DNA of 64,000 bases from Rhizobium johnstonii 3841 (GCF_000009265.1 NC_008378.1:186001-250000); one strand, 5' to 3'; counted from the first letter of the stretch, positions 34,723 through 43,509 are shown. Numbers and translations: made by a program. Notes: generated by a model from the letters alone, not told the origin.

Positions 34723-35769
34723 ATGAAGCGCCCGCGCCGCCCACTGCCCTTGCTCGACGAATCTCACTCAACGCTGCAGTCTCGTCCGATCCGCAAGCGC
34801 GATCCTGACCAGCCCAGTCTGCCCTTCGATCCTATGCCGTCGCGCGTCGAGCCCTGCCTTGCACTGCTGAAGCCGACTGTGCCCGTCGGGCCGGATTGGC
34901 TCTACGAGGTGAAGCTGGATGGCTATCGATTGGCAATCCACGTTGAGCCGAAGGGCGTGCGGGTCATCACCCGCGGCGGCCATGACTGGACCCACCGCTT
35001 CCCCACCATCGCCGCGGCAGCCAAAGAGCTTGGCGTAGCAACCGCCATTCTCGATGGCGAGGCCGTTGTACTCGATGATCACGGCCGCTCGGATTTTGGC
35101 GCCCTGCAGCGTTCGCTCGGCGGGCGGGGCGGCAAGCGAGTATCGACCGAGTCGATCCTCGTCGCCTTCGACCTTCTCTATCTCGATGGACACGATCTGA
35201 CCGGCACCGAGCTTGAGGTACGCCGGCATCTGCTTGAAGACCTGATACCGGAAGGCGATGATCGAGCGATCCGACTCTCCGAGGAGATAGAGCTGCCGGC
35301 AGAAGAACTCCTCGAGCACGCCTGCCATCATCATCTGGAAGGCATCATCGCCAAGCATCGCGACCGGCCCTACGGCAGTGGCCGCACGGGCGACTGGCTG
35401 AAGATCAAATGCGTGCAGAGCGAGAGCTTCATGGTCGTCGGTTATGAGCAGTCCGCATCCGCCCGCGGCGGCATCGGCAGGCTGCTGCTGGCCGGCAGAC
35501 GAGGCCTCGACTGGATCTACGTTGGCTCCGTCGGAACCGGTTTCGGTGCCAGCGATGCTGAATACCTGAAAAAGACGCTAGACCGGTTGAAGACGAGCCG
35601 GCCGGTCGTTCCGCTGAAGGGCAATCGCCTCGTCCTCGTGCAGCCGACGCTGATTGCCGAGATCGAGTTTCGCGGCTGGACGGATGACGGCAATCTCCGC
35701 CATGCCTCGTACAAGGGGCTGCGCGAGGTTCAGGACAACGCCGCTGTCTTCGAAATGACCTACATCTGA
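34723..35769 (+). CDS. ATP-dependent DNA ligase (LigC/LigD-ligase type)
   Basis: A 348-residue stand-alone ligase. The adenylation motif I is WLYEVKLDGYRLAIH with the active lysine, motif III is LVAFDLLYLDGHDLTG, motif IV is EGIIAKHRDRPYGSGRTGDW, and motif V is WLKIKCVQSESFMVVGYE. An OB-fold domain follows (WIYVGSVGTGFGASDAEYLK, PTLIAEIEFRGWTDDGNLRH). There are no polymerase or phosphoesterase domains. Such ligases act in nonhomologous end joining or accessory repair, often beside ku, but no Ku gene is in the window. A full LigD lies at 50.5-53.2 kb. It converges on graE with a 26-bp gap. Confidence 0.9.
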   Translation: MKRPRRPLPLLDESHSTLQSRPIRKRDPDQPSLPFDPMPSRVEPCLALLKPTVPVGPDWLYEVKLDGYRLAIHVEPKGVRVITRGGHDWTHRFPTIAAAAKELGVATAILDGEAVVLDDHGRSDFGALQRSLGGRGGKRVSTESILVAFDLLYLDGHDLTGTELEVRRHLLEDLIPEGDDRAIRLSEEIELPAEELLEHACHHHLEGIIAKHRDRPYGSGRTGDWLKIKCVQSESFMVVGYEQSASARGGIGRLLLAGRRGLDWIYVGSVGTGFGASDAEYLKKTLDRLKTSRPVVPLKGNRLVLVQPTLIAEIEFRGWTDDGNLRHASYKGLREVQDNAAVFEMTYI

Positions 35770-35795
35770 TCGCTTTCAGCAGGTCAAAACGCCGA

Positions 35796-36092
35796 TCAGA
35801 GACTCTCCAGAAGAAGCCCAAGACTGGGCCGCCATTCGAATATATCGACGCTCGCGTAAACGCCGGAGCGGACGAAGGGATCTCCTGCGCTGAACGCCTC
35901 GAACTCGGCGAGCGTTTCGACTTGCGCCATCACGATTGCGGTGGAACCTTTGCCCTCCGCCGGCGGTGCGGAAGGTCCGGACAGCAGGATGCGGATCGCC
36001 GCGCCATGCAGATAGGCCTTGTGCTCCTCGATCAATCGGGAGCGTTCGGCAGCCTTGCCGGGGTCGGATACCGCGTAGCGGGCGACGATCAT
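35796..36092 (-). CDS. graE: GraE, YciI-like protein of the gamma-resorcylate cluster
   Basis: A 98-residue YciI-family (dimeric alpha-beta barrel) protein: MIVARYAVSDPGKAAERSRL, EEHKAYLHGAAIRILLSGPS and EFEAFSAGDPFVRSGVYASV with the conserved histidine and aspartate. In the gra cluster of Rhizobium sp. MTP-10005 the corresponding gene has unknown function. It may assist removal of a reactive chlorinated or quinoid intermediate, as other YciI-like proteins do in aromatic pathways. The start overlaps the graB stop by 4 bp. Last gene of graDAFCBE here. Confidence 0.8.
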   Translation of the reverse strand: MIVARYAVSDPGKAAERSRLIEEHKAYLHGAAIRILLSGPSAPPAEGKGSTAIVMAQVETLAEFEAFSAGDPFVRSGVYASVDIFEWRPSLGLLLESL

Positions 36093-36937
36093 TGTCTATT
36101 CTCAACCGGCGTCAGCACGAAATCGAAATCGGAGCGCCAGACCGTGGGATGATCGACACGCTCGAAAGGCGCGACCAGGCTGTTTTTGACACCAAACACC
36201 GTATCGGATTCAAGATAGGGATCGTCGCCGACAAACGTGTGGGTTACGAGCTTCTGATAACCTGAAGCCGTGATCAGGTAATGGGTATGGGCCGGACGGT
36301 AGGGATGGCGGCCGAGGGACGTCAACATCTGGCCGACCGGGCCGTCATCCGGGATCGGATAGGAAACCGGCTTTATGCCGACGAAGCTATAGGCGCCATC
36401 TGCGCCGGTGACGAAAATGCCCCGGTTGTTCCACTTCGGCTGGATATCCGGCTGCTGGACGTCGTAGAAGCCATCGGAATTATCCGACCATATATCGATC
36501 CGAGCTCCCTCGATCGGATTGCCGTCAAGATCCAGCACCCGGCCGATGAAGAGACAGCTCTCGCCCTTGCCGTCGAGCGAGATGTTTTCACCCATCTGCC
36601 GTACGGGCGCCCCTTCGACATGGAACGGTCCAAGCACCGTATTTTCCGTGGCGCCTGGCGGGCGCCTGTTGTTGATCGCATCCACCAGCATCGACAAACC
36701 CAGCGTATCGCTGAGCAGGATGAACTCCTGCCGCTCATCATGACAGAGATGGCCGCTGCGGGTCAGGAAGCCTATGGCCAGCTCCCATTCCTCCTGGGTC
36801 AGGCTGACATCCTTGGCAAAGGCATGCAGGTGCCTGACAAGCGACGCCATGACTTCGGCCAGGCGCGGATTAATGTCCTGCCCCATCCGCGAGTTGACGG
36901 CTTCCACGGATCTCTCTTCGCTGAAATATTCAGGCAC
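36089..36937 (-). CDS. graB: Hydroxyquinol 1,2-dioxygenase
   Basis: A 282-residue intradiol ring-cleavage dioxygenase that converts hydroxyquinol to maleylacetate. The N-terminal linker domain (VMASLVRHLHAFAKDVSLTQ, HLCHDERQEFILLSDTLGLS) is the dimerisation part. The catalytic barrel has iron ligands tyrosine in DGFYDVQQPD, tyrosine in KPVSYPIPDDGPVG, and two histidines in YRPAHTHYLITASG, all present. The segment ENTVLGPFHVEGAPVRQMGE is characteristic of hydroxyquinol rather than catechol enzymes. It lies between graC and graE with short spacing. The matching enzyme of Rhizobium MTP-10005 was shown biochemically to have this activity. Confidence 0.92.
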   Translation of the reverse strand: MPEYFSEERSVEAVNSRMGQDINPRLAEVMASLVRHLHAFAKDVSLTQEEWELAIGFLTRSGHLCHDERQEFILLSDTLGLSMLVDAINNRRPPGATENTVLGPFHVEGAPVRQMGENISLDGKGESCLFIGRVLDLDGNPIEGARIDIWSDNSDGFYDVQQPDIQPKWNNRGIFVTGADGAYSFVGIKPVSYPIPDDGPVGQMLTSLGRHPYRPAHTHYLITASGYQKLVTHTFVGDDPYLESDTVFGVKNSLVAPFERVDHPTVWRSDFDFVLTPVENRQ

Positions 36938-36957
36938 GTGGCCATCCTCCTAAGGTA

Positions 36958-38016
36958 TTAACGCGGCCGCGCGCCCTCCCAGGCGCTCTGCAACAAAGCC
37001 CGGATCGCTTCCCGTTCGATCGGGCGCGGGTTCCAGTAGGGGTTCTGGGCGGCGAGTTCCGCTGCATGATCCAGATCGGCTTCCTTCATACCCAGATCGC
37101 GCAGCGCCAGGGGGGCGCCGATCGAAGCGGCAAAATCATAAAGACCGCTGCCCAGCGAGCCGCCAAAAAGATCGGCAGCGGGCTTTAGCGCGTCCGCTGC
37201 GGCTTCAGCGTTGTAGGCGGCAGAATGGGGAAGAATGACCGCATGAGTTTCCGCATGCGGCAGGTCGAAGCTACCGCCCAGCGTATGGCAAAGCTTGTGA
37301 TGCAGGGCCATTCCAACCGCTCCGAGCACCGTGCCGCACAGCCAGGAACCGTAAAGCGCTTCGCTTCGCGGCTCGATATCCCCAGGTGCATTGACGATTT
37401 GAGGCAAAGCCTGCTTCAGCGCGCGCAAGCCCTCGACCGCCATCATTGACGAAATGGGGTTGCGATCCTGCGCGTAGAGACCTTCGACCGCATGCGCCAT
37501 CGCATTGAGCCCGCTGCTGACGCTGATGGCGACCGGCAATCCTAATGTCAATTCAGGATCGTAGATCACCACTTCGGGCAGGATGCCGGCCCCACGGACC
37601 GTCGTTTTCTGCCCGTTCTCTGTCTGGCCGAGGATCGGTGTAACCTCCGACCCTGCATAGGTCGTCGCCACCACGATTTGCAGCGCGTCGTTGCGATAGG
37701 CAATTGCCTTGCCGAGACCGATCGTCGATCCGCCGCCAATCGCAATGACGCAATCGGCACCGGCTGCGTTATAGGCCGCCATCGCGCGCTCGGTCACATC
37801 GACCGGCGTATGCATCGTCGCATCGTGGAATAGTCCCGCCGCAAGCGGGCCGAGGGAAGCTGCGATCCGTTCAGCCTCTGCTTTCTGGTGCGGGGTCGAA
37901 AGGATCAGGGCGCGTTTGCCGCCCTGCTCTGTCATCGCATCGGCGAGACGGCTCAACGAGCCGCTCCCGAAGATCACCTGGGCCGCGCTGACCGTGTATC
38001 TGAAAGGTGCGACCAT
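36958..38016 (-). CDS. graC: Maleylacetate reductase
   Basis: A 352-residue iron-type alcohol dehydrogenase family member reducing maleylacetate to 3-oxoadipate with NAD(P)H. Nucleotide-binding region ADCVIAIGGGSTIGLGKAIA, then VVATTYAGSEVTPILGQTEN, a typical substrate-site stretch of maleylacetate reductases, and the HHKLCHTLGGSFDLPHAETH histidine-rich region. Start at 38016 is one base after the graF stop, so translation is probably coupled. It completes the conversion of resorcinol to the beta-ketoadipate level; the final thiolase steps are not encoded in the window. Confidence 0.92.
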   Translation of the reverse strand: MVAPFRYTVSAAQVIFGSGSLSRLADAMTEQGGKRALILSTPHQKAEAERIAASLGPLAAGLFHDATMHTPVDVTERAMAAYNAAGADCVIAIGGGSTIGLGKAIAYRNDALQIVVATTYAGSEVTPILGQTENGQKTTVRGAGILPEVVIYDPELTLGLPVAISVSSGLNAMAHAVEGLYAQDRNPISSMMAVEGLRALKQALPQIVNAPGDIEPRSEALYGSWLCGTVLGAVGMALHHKLCHTLGGSFDLPHAETHAVILPHSAAYNAEAAADALKPAADLFGGSLGSGLYDFAASIGAPLALRDLGMKEADLDHAAELAAQNPYWNPRPIEREAIRALLQSAWEGARPR

Positions 38017-38017
38017 G

Positions 38018-38998
38018 CTATCGATCGAGTTTGAAGAGTGAAACTGCGTTGGTGCGACCGATCTTCAGACGGTCGGCTTCGGAGATGGTGGCGCTGTCGA
38101 ACCAGTTTGCAGCATGGTCGATGTTCTCGAATGGCCAGTCTGCCGAGAACAGAATTCGGTCTGCGCCGATTTCCAGCATAGCATCGATAAGCGATTGCGT
38201 GCGGAAATTCCCTGACGTCGTGATGTAGAAATTCTCGTTGAAATAATCGGCAATCGGGCGTTTGGCCGGATAGCTCTTTTCCACCTTGACCCACGCATTC
38301 CGGTTGTCGATGCGCCACATCATGTATGGCAGTCCCTCGCCCATGTGGCCAACGATGATCCGCAAAGCCGGATGTTCGTCAAACAGGCCGGATCCCATCA
38401 AGCGCAGCGCATGAACGGCGGTCTCCTGCGCGAACGCCCATGTCGGACCCATCAGCCAGGAATGGCCAGCATAGATGCGGCTGTCCTGCGGCAGCGGGTT
38501 GCGCGGATGCAGATAGAAGGGAACGTTGAGTTTTTCGACTTCGGCCCAGAACGAACGGTATTGCGGCAGGTCGTAGTAGAGCGGCGTCGTTCCGTCGCCT
38601 TCCTGCGAGAAGCCGTTGACCAGTGCGCCGACGAAACCCATCGTCGTCACGCAGCGCTGCAATTCCTGTGTTGCGGCATCCGGATCCTGCAGGGGCAATG
38701 CTGCAAATCCCAGGAAACGGTTGGGGTTCTTGACGCATTGCTCCGCCAGAAAGTCGTTGGCGCGTCGGGAAATCTCCAGGGCCTTTGCCCTATCCGGGAT
38801 CGCCTGCACGGCCGGAGCGTTCAGCGACAGGATCATCTTCTCGATGCCGTGGGCATCCATCAGCCGCAAACGTTTTTCCTGGATATCCAGAAGACGTGCG
38901 GACAGTTCCTTCCAATAGTCGCCCGGCACGAATCCAGCCGAATCCTGCAGTGTCTCGGGAATGGCGAAATGTTCTTCAAGCGCGATCTTGCCTTGCAC
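38018..38998 (-). CDS. graF: Gamma-resorcylate (2,6-dihydroxybenzoate) decarboxylase
   Basis: A 326-residue amidohydrolase-superfamily decarboxylase. The N terminus QGKIALEEHFAIPETLQDSA and the segments VPGDYWKELS, LNAPAVQAIPDRAKALEI, FYLHPRNPLPQDSRIYAG and RILFSADWPFENIDHAANWF agree closely with the characterised gamma-resorcylate decarboxylase of Rhizobium sp. MTP-10005. Zinc ligands are visible: glutamate in LEEHF, histidine in YLHPRNP, and aspartate in FSADWPF. It decarboxylates 2,6-dihydroxybenzoate to resorcinol, reversibly. I choose the GTG at 38998 because it gives the exact family N terminus and follows GGAAAGAGAG; no ATG is suitable. Confidence 0.95.
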   Translation of the reverse strand: MQGKIALEEHFAIPETLQDSAGFVPGDYWKELSARLLDIQEKRLRLMDAHGIEKMILSLNAPAVQAIPDRAKALEISRRANDFLAEQCVKNPNRFLGFAALPLQDPDAATQELQRCVTTMGFVGALVNGFSQEGDGTTPLYYDLPQYRSFWAEVEKLNVPFYLHPRNPLPQDSRIYAGHSWLMGPTWAFAQETAVHALRLMGSGLFDEHPALRIIVGHMGEGLPYMMWRIDNRNAWVKVEKSYPAKRPIADYFNENFYITTSGNFRTQSLIDAMLEIGADRILFSADWPFENIDHAANWFDSATISEADRLKIGRTNAVSLFKLDR

Positions 38999-39045
38999 GA
39001 TATGCTCTCTTTCCTGTCTTGAATCGAAATGCTGAGGATGGCGGA

Positions 39046-40278
39046 TCAGAATTGTCCCTTGGGCGGAAGACCGAGCAGTTGCTGGCCGGCCATGGTGCCG
39101 ACGGCATCCCAGTTCATGGAAATGTGGCGCCCGACGGCATTTGCATCGCGCCATGCCCGCTGGACGGGGTTGGACATCTGGAGGCCGAGACCGCCTGTCG
39201 ATGCATTGAGCGCTTCGACGGCGCGAAGCGCTAGGCTGACCGCAAAGGACTGGCTGCGGCGGGCCAGAATCCGATCTTCCTCGGTGATCTCGCCGGTGCC
39301 ATCCTCGCGGGCCTGGGCCAGTTGCTGCGCCCGGGCAATATCGCGCAGAATGATTTCGCGGGCGGCATCCACCGATGCCGAGGCTTCCGCCACGCGAAGC
39401 TGGATCGTCGGAAACTCCGCGATCTTGTTGTTGCCACCGGCAACTGCACCCCGTGTCACACGTGTCCCGATCTGGTCGATATAACTATCCAGTGCGCCCT
39501 TCGCCGCACCGACGGCTGCGCTGCCGAGGCAGAACGGAACCCCCATGAGGAGCGGAATGTTGAAAAGCCCGATACCCTTGTAGCCACGTCCGCCCGGTGT
39601 CCTGCCGGAGGTCGCATCCGGAAAGCTCAGAATGCGGTATTCGGGAACGAAGACATCCTTGAGGATCAGGCTTTTTGAGCCGGTGCCCGCGAGGCCGACC
39701 ACGTCCCAGGTCTCGGCGATGGTATAGTCGCTGGCGGGAACCAGAAGGAACGCCGGCACAGGACGCTCACCCTCGCCGTTTGGCGGAATGATCGCCGCAC
39801 AGAGCGCCCATTGGGCATTTTCGCATCCGCTCGCAAAGGCCCAATCGCCGGATAGCCGGAAACCACCCTCGGTGCGTTCAGCCATGCGAACCGGCGCATA
39901 GGAACCGCAGAGCAGCGCATCCGGATCGCTGCCCCACACCTCCTGCTGAACCCTTTCATCGAACATGGCAAGGAGCCATTGATGTGCGGAAAGGAGGCCG
40001 GCAACCCAGCCGGTGGAGGCGCAGGCCGACGACAGTTCGATATTTGCATCGACAAGCTCGGCAAAGGATCCTTCGTCGCCGCCAAAGCGGGCCGGTTTGA
40101 CGATATCGAAATAGCCGGCGGAGCGCAGCAGATCGATAGAGCGGGCCGGCACGCGGCCGGATTTTTCGGTATCGCGCGCGCCGGCACGGATTTCGTCCAG
40201 CAGCGGGGCGATGCGATCTGCAAGACATGCGGTCTTGACCCGCGCCGAGGCGGGAAACAGGGCGGCTGTATTGTTCAT
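39046..40278 (-). CDS. graA: Resorcinol hydroxylase, oxygenase component
   Basis: A 410-residue FADH2-dependent monooxygenase with the acyl-CoA dehydrogenase fold. Features: N-terminal helical domain (LLDEIRAGARDTEKSGRVPA, GYFDIVKPARFGGDEGSFAE), middle beta domain (LSGDWAFASGCENAQWALCA, VVGLAGTGSKSLILKDVFVP) and C-terminal helices with QRAWRDANAVGRHISMNWDA. It adds a hydroxyl group to resorcinol to give hydroxyquinol, using reduced flavin from GraD encoded 10 bp upstream. The role follows from the gra gene order and the known GraA-GraD two-component system. Start is the ATG at 40278. Confidence 0.9.
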   Translation of the reverse strand: MNNTAALFPASARVKTACLADRIAPLLDEIRAGARDTEKSGRVPARSIDLLRSAGYFDIVKPARFGGDEGSFAELVDANIELSSACASTGWVAGLLSAHQWLLAMFDERVQQEVWGSDPDALLCGSYAPVRMAERTEGGFRLSGDWAFASGCENAQWALCAAIIPPNGEGERPVPAFLLVPASDYTIAETWDVVGLAGTGSKSLILKDVFVPEYRILSFPDATSGRTPGGRGYKGIGLFNIPLLMGVPFCLGSAAVGAAKGALDSYIDQIGTRVTRGAVAGGNNKIAEFPTIQLRVAEASASVDAAREIILRDIARAQQLAQAREDGTGEITEEDRILARRSQSFAVSLALRAVEALNASTGGLGLQMSNPVQRAWRDANAVGRHISMNWDAVGTMAGQQLLGLPPKGQF

Positions 40279-40288
40279 GGAACTACCT

Positions 40289-40828
40289 TCAGTTCTGGGA
40301 TGCAGGAAGCGCGTGCTGTGGCGCGCAATATTTCGAATTCTCGTACATCAGCGCGATGGTGTCGTCGGAATGGCGTGTATCCACCACCTGCCCGATGAAG
40401 ATGGTGTGCGTTCCATAGGGAACTGCGCCCATGCGGCGGCAGACAACCGAGGCATGAGCGGTGTCCAGCACCATCATGCCGCGCTCATGGCGAACCCAAT
40501 CGGCAGCGTCGAACCGACGCTCAGGCGCAATCTTGCCGCTGAAACCTTCCGATACGGCTGCCTGCCTGTCGGTCAGAATGCTGACTGCGAATTCCGGCAC
40601 CTCAAGCAGCATGTCATGCAGGTAGGTGCGATTGTTCAGGCAGATGATGAGAGATGGCGGATCCATCGAAAGTGATGTGACGGCGGTGGCCGTCATTCCA
40701 TGATCCGCGCCGTTGCGACAAGCAGAAATGACTGTCACCGTCGCCGGGAAACGGCGCATGGTCGATCGAAACGCATCGCTGATGGGTGCGGGGGCCGGCG
40801 CTATGCCGAGGGCAGCAGTGGCAGACAT
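40289..40828 (-). CDS. graD: Resorcinol hydroxylase, flavin reductase component
   Basis: A 179-residue flavin reductase of the HpaC/DIM6-like family. Typical stretches: FRSTMRRFPATVTVISACRN, GMTATAVTSLSMDPPSLIIC with the flavin-binding serines, and AVSILTDRQAAVSEGFSGKI. It supplies reduced FAD to GraA. The ATG at 40828 is preceded by GGGAGG at good distance. It is the first gene of graDAFCBE; the region upstream, shared with graR, holds a TTGCATTTGCAA site that probably controls the operon. Confidence 0.9.
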   Translation of the reverse strand: MSATAALGIAPAPAPISDAFRSTMRRFPATVTVISACRNGADHGMTATAVTSLSMDPPSLIICLNNRTYLHDMLLEVPEFAVSILTDRQAAVSEGFSGKIAPERRFDAADWVRHERGMMVLDTAHASVVCRRMGAVPYGTHTIFIGQVVDTRHSDDTIALMYENSKYCAPQHALPASQN

Positions 40829-40862
40829 GATTTCCTCCCGTGTCTCCTTGGCATCTAGATTA

Positions 40863-40893
40863 TTGCATTTGCAACTATTGTCAATGCAAGTTT
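40863..40893. promoter_or_regulatory. Candidate GraR operator between graD and graR
   Basis: TTGCATTTGCAA at 40863-40874, followed by CTATTG and then AATGCAA, so that TTGCATT and AATGCAA also form a wider inverted repeat. The same pattern TTGCAnTTGCAAnnATT recurs at 41487 in front of graK. Two copies flanking the MarR gene make a regulator site likely. Confidence 0.6.
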
Positions 40894-41028
40894 ATAAATT
40901 GGCGGGAAAATGCTTGCCTTACTCAGCCTTTCTCGACGGCTGAAAGCCAATCGTGTTGTCATTCCGGTAATTTAGGTGCATGTCGGAGAGAGCCCTCAGC
41001 AAGCGAAATCCCGCCAGCAGACAGAGAC

Positions 41029-41481
41029 ATGTACAAACTTACCGATTCCGTTCCGTATCTTCTCAATCGCGCCGGCGTGCGGATAGCCGAGGTATTCGCG
41101 CAGAGAATCGCTGAAGACAATCTCAGCGTGGCGATGTACCGGGTTCTGGCCATGCTCAAGGAGCGCCGGGAAAGCACCCTTGGAGATCTCGCCGACGTTG
41201 TCTCTGTCGAGATTTCGACGCTTTCGCGCCTCGTCGGCACACTGGCCAAGCGCAAGCTGGTTTCGAGAACACGTCCGGAAGATAATGGCCGTATCGTCAT
41301 CGTAAGGCTGACCCCGCAGGGAGAGGCGCTGACGGAAAGGCTCATGCCGCTTGCCGTCGAGCTTGAGCGCACCGCGGTTCAGGACATGTCGGACGAGGAG
41401 GTCGCAGCATTGAAGAAGGCACTGCGCCGCATGCACAGCAACCTGCCGGGAATGTCCGGAAAGGGGAAAGTTGCGAACTGA
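41029..41481 (+). CDS. graR: MarR family regulator of the gra cluster
   Basis: A 150-residue MarR-type regulator. Recognisable parts: YLLNRAGVRIAEVFAQRIAE, the helix-turn-helix STLGDLADVVSVEISTLSRL then VGTLAKRKLVSRTRPEDNGR (wing), and a C-terminal dimerisation helix. ATG at 41029 gives the usual family length; the frame is open further upstream across the operator. It is divergent from graDAFCBE and upstream of graK in the same direction. By analogy with GraR of MTP-10005 it likely represses the cluster until gamma-resorcylate is present. Confidence 0.88.
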   Translation: MYKLTDSVPYLLNRAGVRIAEVFAQRIAEDNLSVAMYRVLAMLKERRESTLGDLADVVSVEISTLSRLVGTLAKRKLVSRTRPEDNGRIVIVRLTPQGEALTERLMPLAVELERTAVQDMSDEEVAALKKALRRMHSNLPGMSGKGKVAN

Positions 41482-41486
41482 AAAGT

Positions 41487-41505
41487 TTGCAGTTGCAAAT
41501 ATTTT
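41487..41505. promoter_or_regulatory. Second candidate GraR operator, upstream of graK
   Basis: TTGCAGTTGCAA at 41487-41498 followed by ATATT, six bases after the graR stop. It matches the site at 40863 in 11 of 12 core positions. It suggests separate control of graK by GraR. Confidence 0.55.
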
Positions 41506-41682
41506 ATTCGCAAGTATTTAATAGCGTGTCATCGTTGTCTTGACATAGCCCGTTTGCGGGTGAGTCTGGCGCTGGGAGGAACCACGCCGGCAACGATCCA
41601 GGAGGATTTGTACACGGATCGACGCGGACCTGCCGCTTGGCAGGAGCGTACTTCCTGTACGCAAATGTATGGGGAGGGAAAA

Positions 41683-42966
41683 TTGGCCATACAAGATCTC
41701 GCTATTATCAACGAACGCGTTCGCAGCCCGAATATCATCATCGCCCTTTGCGGTCTGCTGATCCTATTCGACGGCTATGACCTGATCGTTTACGGCGCAG
41801 TCGCGCCGGCGTTGCTCGGTGAAGCCAGTTGGGGCCTGACTCCGGGCATGGTCGGACGGGCTGCCTCCATCACCCTGTTCGGTATGCTGCTGGGCGCTCT
41901 CGTTGCCGGAACACTTGCTGACAGGATAGGTCGTCGCAAGGTCATCATCGGCAGTCTGCTGAGCTTTTCCGTGATGATGATCGGTAGCGGTCTTGCGCCG
42001 AACTTTCTCGCTTTCGAGGGAACACGCTTTCTCGCCGGCCTGGGCCTTGGAGCTCTTTTTCCCACGGTAACCGCTCTAATCATCGAGTTTTCTCCGCCGA
42101 AACGGAAGGCAATGGCCTATTCGATTGCTCTTCTGGGTTACCTGGCCGGCGGCATCATTTCGGGTATCCTCGGAATGCTGCTGATACAGAAATACGGATG
42201 GCGTCCACTGATGATTATCGGCGGTGCACCGATCCTGCTTCTGCCTTTCTTCATCCGTCTCATACCCGAGTCCCCCGAATGGCTGGCAACGAAGAACCGC
42301 CAGACCGAAGCCAACCAGATCGCAAACCAGTACGGGCTGCCCAATCCCGTAGCCAGGCCTGCTGCATCACGCCAGGTCGGCATCCGCTCGCTGTTTTCTG
42401 AAGGTCGCCTGCTGCCGACATTGAACGCATGGGGCATTCACTTCTGTTCGCTTCTGCTCACATTCGGCATGGTCAACTGGCTTCCGACCATCATGAACAA
42501 GATGGGCTATGACCTCGGTTCCGCCCTCCTCTTCTCCGTAACGCTCAATCTCGGAGCGGCCGTCGGCCTCCTGATCGGCGCAAGGATTGCCGACCGCGGA
42601 AACGTCAAAATAGTCGTGGCAGGCATGTTTCTTCTCGGAGCCTGCTCGATCTGGTTGCTGACGCAAGTGGATCAGGGCCTCCAGGTTTATGGTCTCGTCG
42701 CACTTGCCGGTACGGGAACGATCGGCACGCAGATCCTCGCCAACGTTCTCGTTGGAAACCTCTATCCGGTCGAAATCCGTGGAACCGGCCTTGGCTTCTC
42801 GCTCGGCATCGGCCGTATCGGCGGCATGATAGGACCGGCCATCGGCGGTGCGGTTCTGGGTGCGGGCCTGGCTCCGCAGTGGAACTTCTACATCTTCGCA
42901 TCGGTCGGAGTCTTGGGATGCGTCCTCGCGCTCATGACGTTGCTGTATCGCAAAAAGGCTGATTGA
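41683..42966 (+). CDS. graK: Aromatic acid:H+ symporter (MFS, AAHS type), probable gamma-resorcylate uptake
   Basis: A major facilitator with 12 membrane segments and aromatic-acid symporter signatures: ILFDGYDLIVYGAVAPALLG (the DGxD motif in segment 1), LADRIGRRKVIIGSLLSF (loop 2-3), EGTRFLAGLGLGALFPTVTA and LVGNLYPVEIRGTGLGFSLG. I place the start at TTG 41683 (427 residues), five bases after GGAGG; ATG 41665 upstream is an alternative. It should import 2,6-dihydroxybenzoate. In MTP-10005 graK is at the far end of graRDAFCBEK; here it lies next to graR in the opposite direction from the operon. Confidence 0.85.
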   Translation: MAIQDLAIINERVRSPNIIIALCGLLILFDGYDLIVYGAVAPALLGEASWGLTPGMVGRAASITLFGMLLGALVAGTLADRIGRRKVIIGSLLSFSVMMIGSGLAPNFLAFEGTRFLAGLGLGALFPTVTALIIEFSPPKRKAMAYSIALLGYLAGGIISGILGMLLIQKYGWRPLMIIGGAPILLLPFFIRLIPESPEWLATKNRQTEANQIANQYGLPNPVARPAASRQVGIRSLFSEGRLLPTLNAWGIHFCSLLLTFGMVNWLPTIMNKMGYDLGSALLFSVTLNLGAAVGLLIGARIADRGNVKIVVAGMFLLGACSIWLLTQVDQGLQVYGLVALAGTGTIGTQILANVLVGNLYPVEIRGTGLGFSLGIGRIGGMIGPAIGGAVLGAGLAPQWNFYIFASVGVLGCVLALMTLLYRKKAD

Positions 42967-42974
42967 CGGCCAGA

Positions 42975-43010
42975 TTGTCGGCAGGTCTGACATCCAGAAC
43001 CTGCCGGCAA
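42975..43010 (+). terminator. Hairpin after graK
   Basis: TTGTCGGCAGGT (42975-42986) and ACCTGCCGGCAA (42999-43010) pair over 11 of 12 positions with a 12-base loop, eight bases after the graK stop. A short CTTT follows. It is a probable terminator. Confidence 0.5.
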
Positions 43011-43235
43011 TGCAAACTTTGCGAAGCCAATGCCTGATCATCGCCGACGGCTTTTACGCGGTCACCGAGGCGAAAGACAGGAACCGCAAGGACAGGTGGT
43101 TTCTGCCGCCGGCACGCTGGCGATCGAGCAGGTCGGCTAAATCGCCTTGGAAAACAAGCTAAATAGTCGACGAAGCAGCCGAGATCCCGTATGCCGCTCA
43201 TATGTCGATCCGACAGGCAATAGAAAGTCATAACG

Positions 43236-43469
43236 ATGGCAAACTCGCCCCGCAGACCTGTCAATCCAATAGACGCTGCCGAAGCATTGTTCAAACCCGC
43301 GAAGAAGAAGCCGGAGCAAGCTGTTGAGCGGCCGGCGCTGCCGAATACAAAGGAGCTTGTTTCGCTCAAGATCGACAGTGATGTGCTTGCCTATTTCCAG
43401 GAAGATGGCCCCGGCTGGCAGGATCGGATCAACGATATATTGCGCGCCGCGATGAAGAGCAGGGTCTGA
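43236..43469 (+). CDS. BrnA antitoxin-like protein (orphan)
   Basis: A 77-residue protein. The C-terminal part KELVSLKIDSDVLAYFQEDG then PGWQDRINDILRAAM is the BrnA-type ribbon-helix-helix pattern; the N terminus is basic and proline-rich (RRPVNPIDAAEALFKPAKKK). BrnA normally partners a BrnT RelE-like toxin encoded immediately upstream, but the 270 bp before this gene contain no such frame. It may be a free-standing DNA-binding protein, a type I recall from other rhizobial genomes. Start ATG 43236. Confidence 0.7.
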   Translation: MANSPRRPVNPIDAAEALFKPAKKKPEQAVERPALPNTKELVSLKIDSDVLAYFQEDGPGWQDRINDILRAAMKSRV

Positions 43470-43509
43470 CCCTGTTGCAGCATCTTATACGCTACGGGTG
43501 GTCGCTGTG

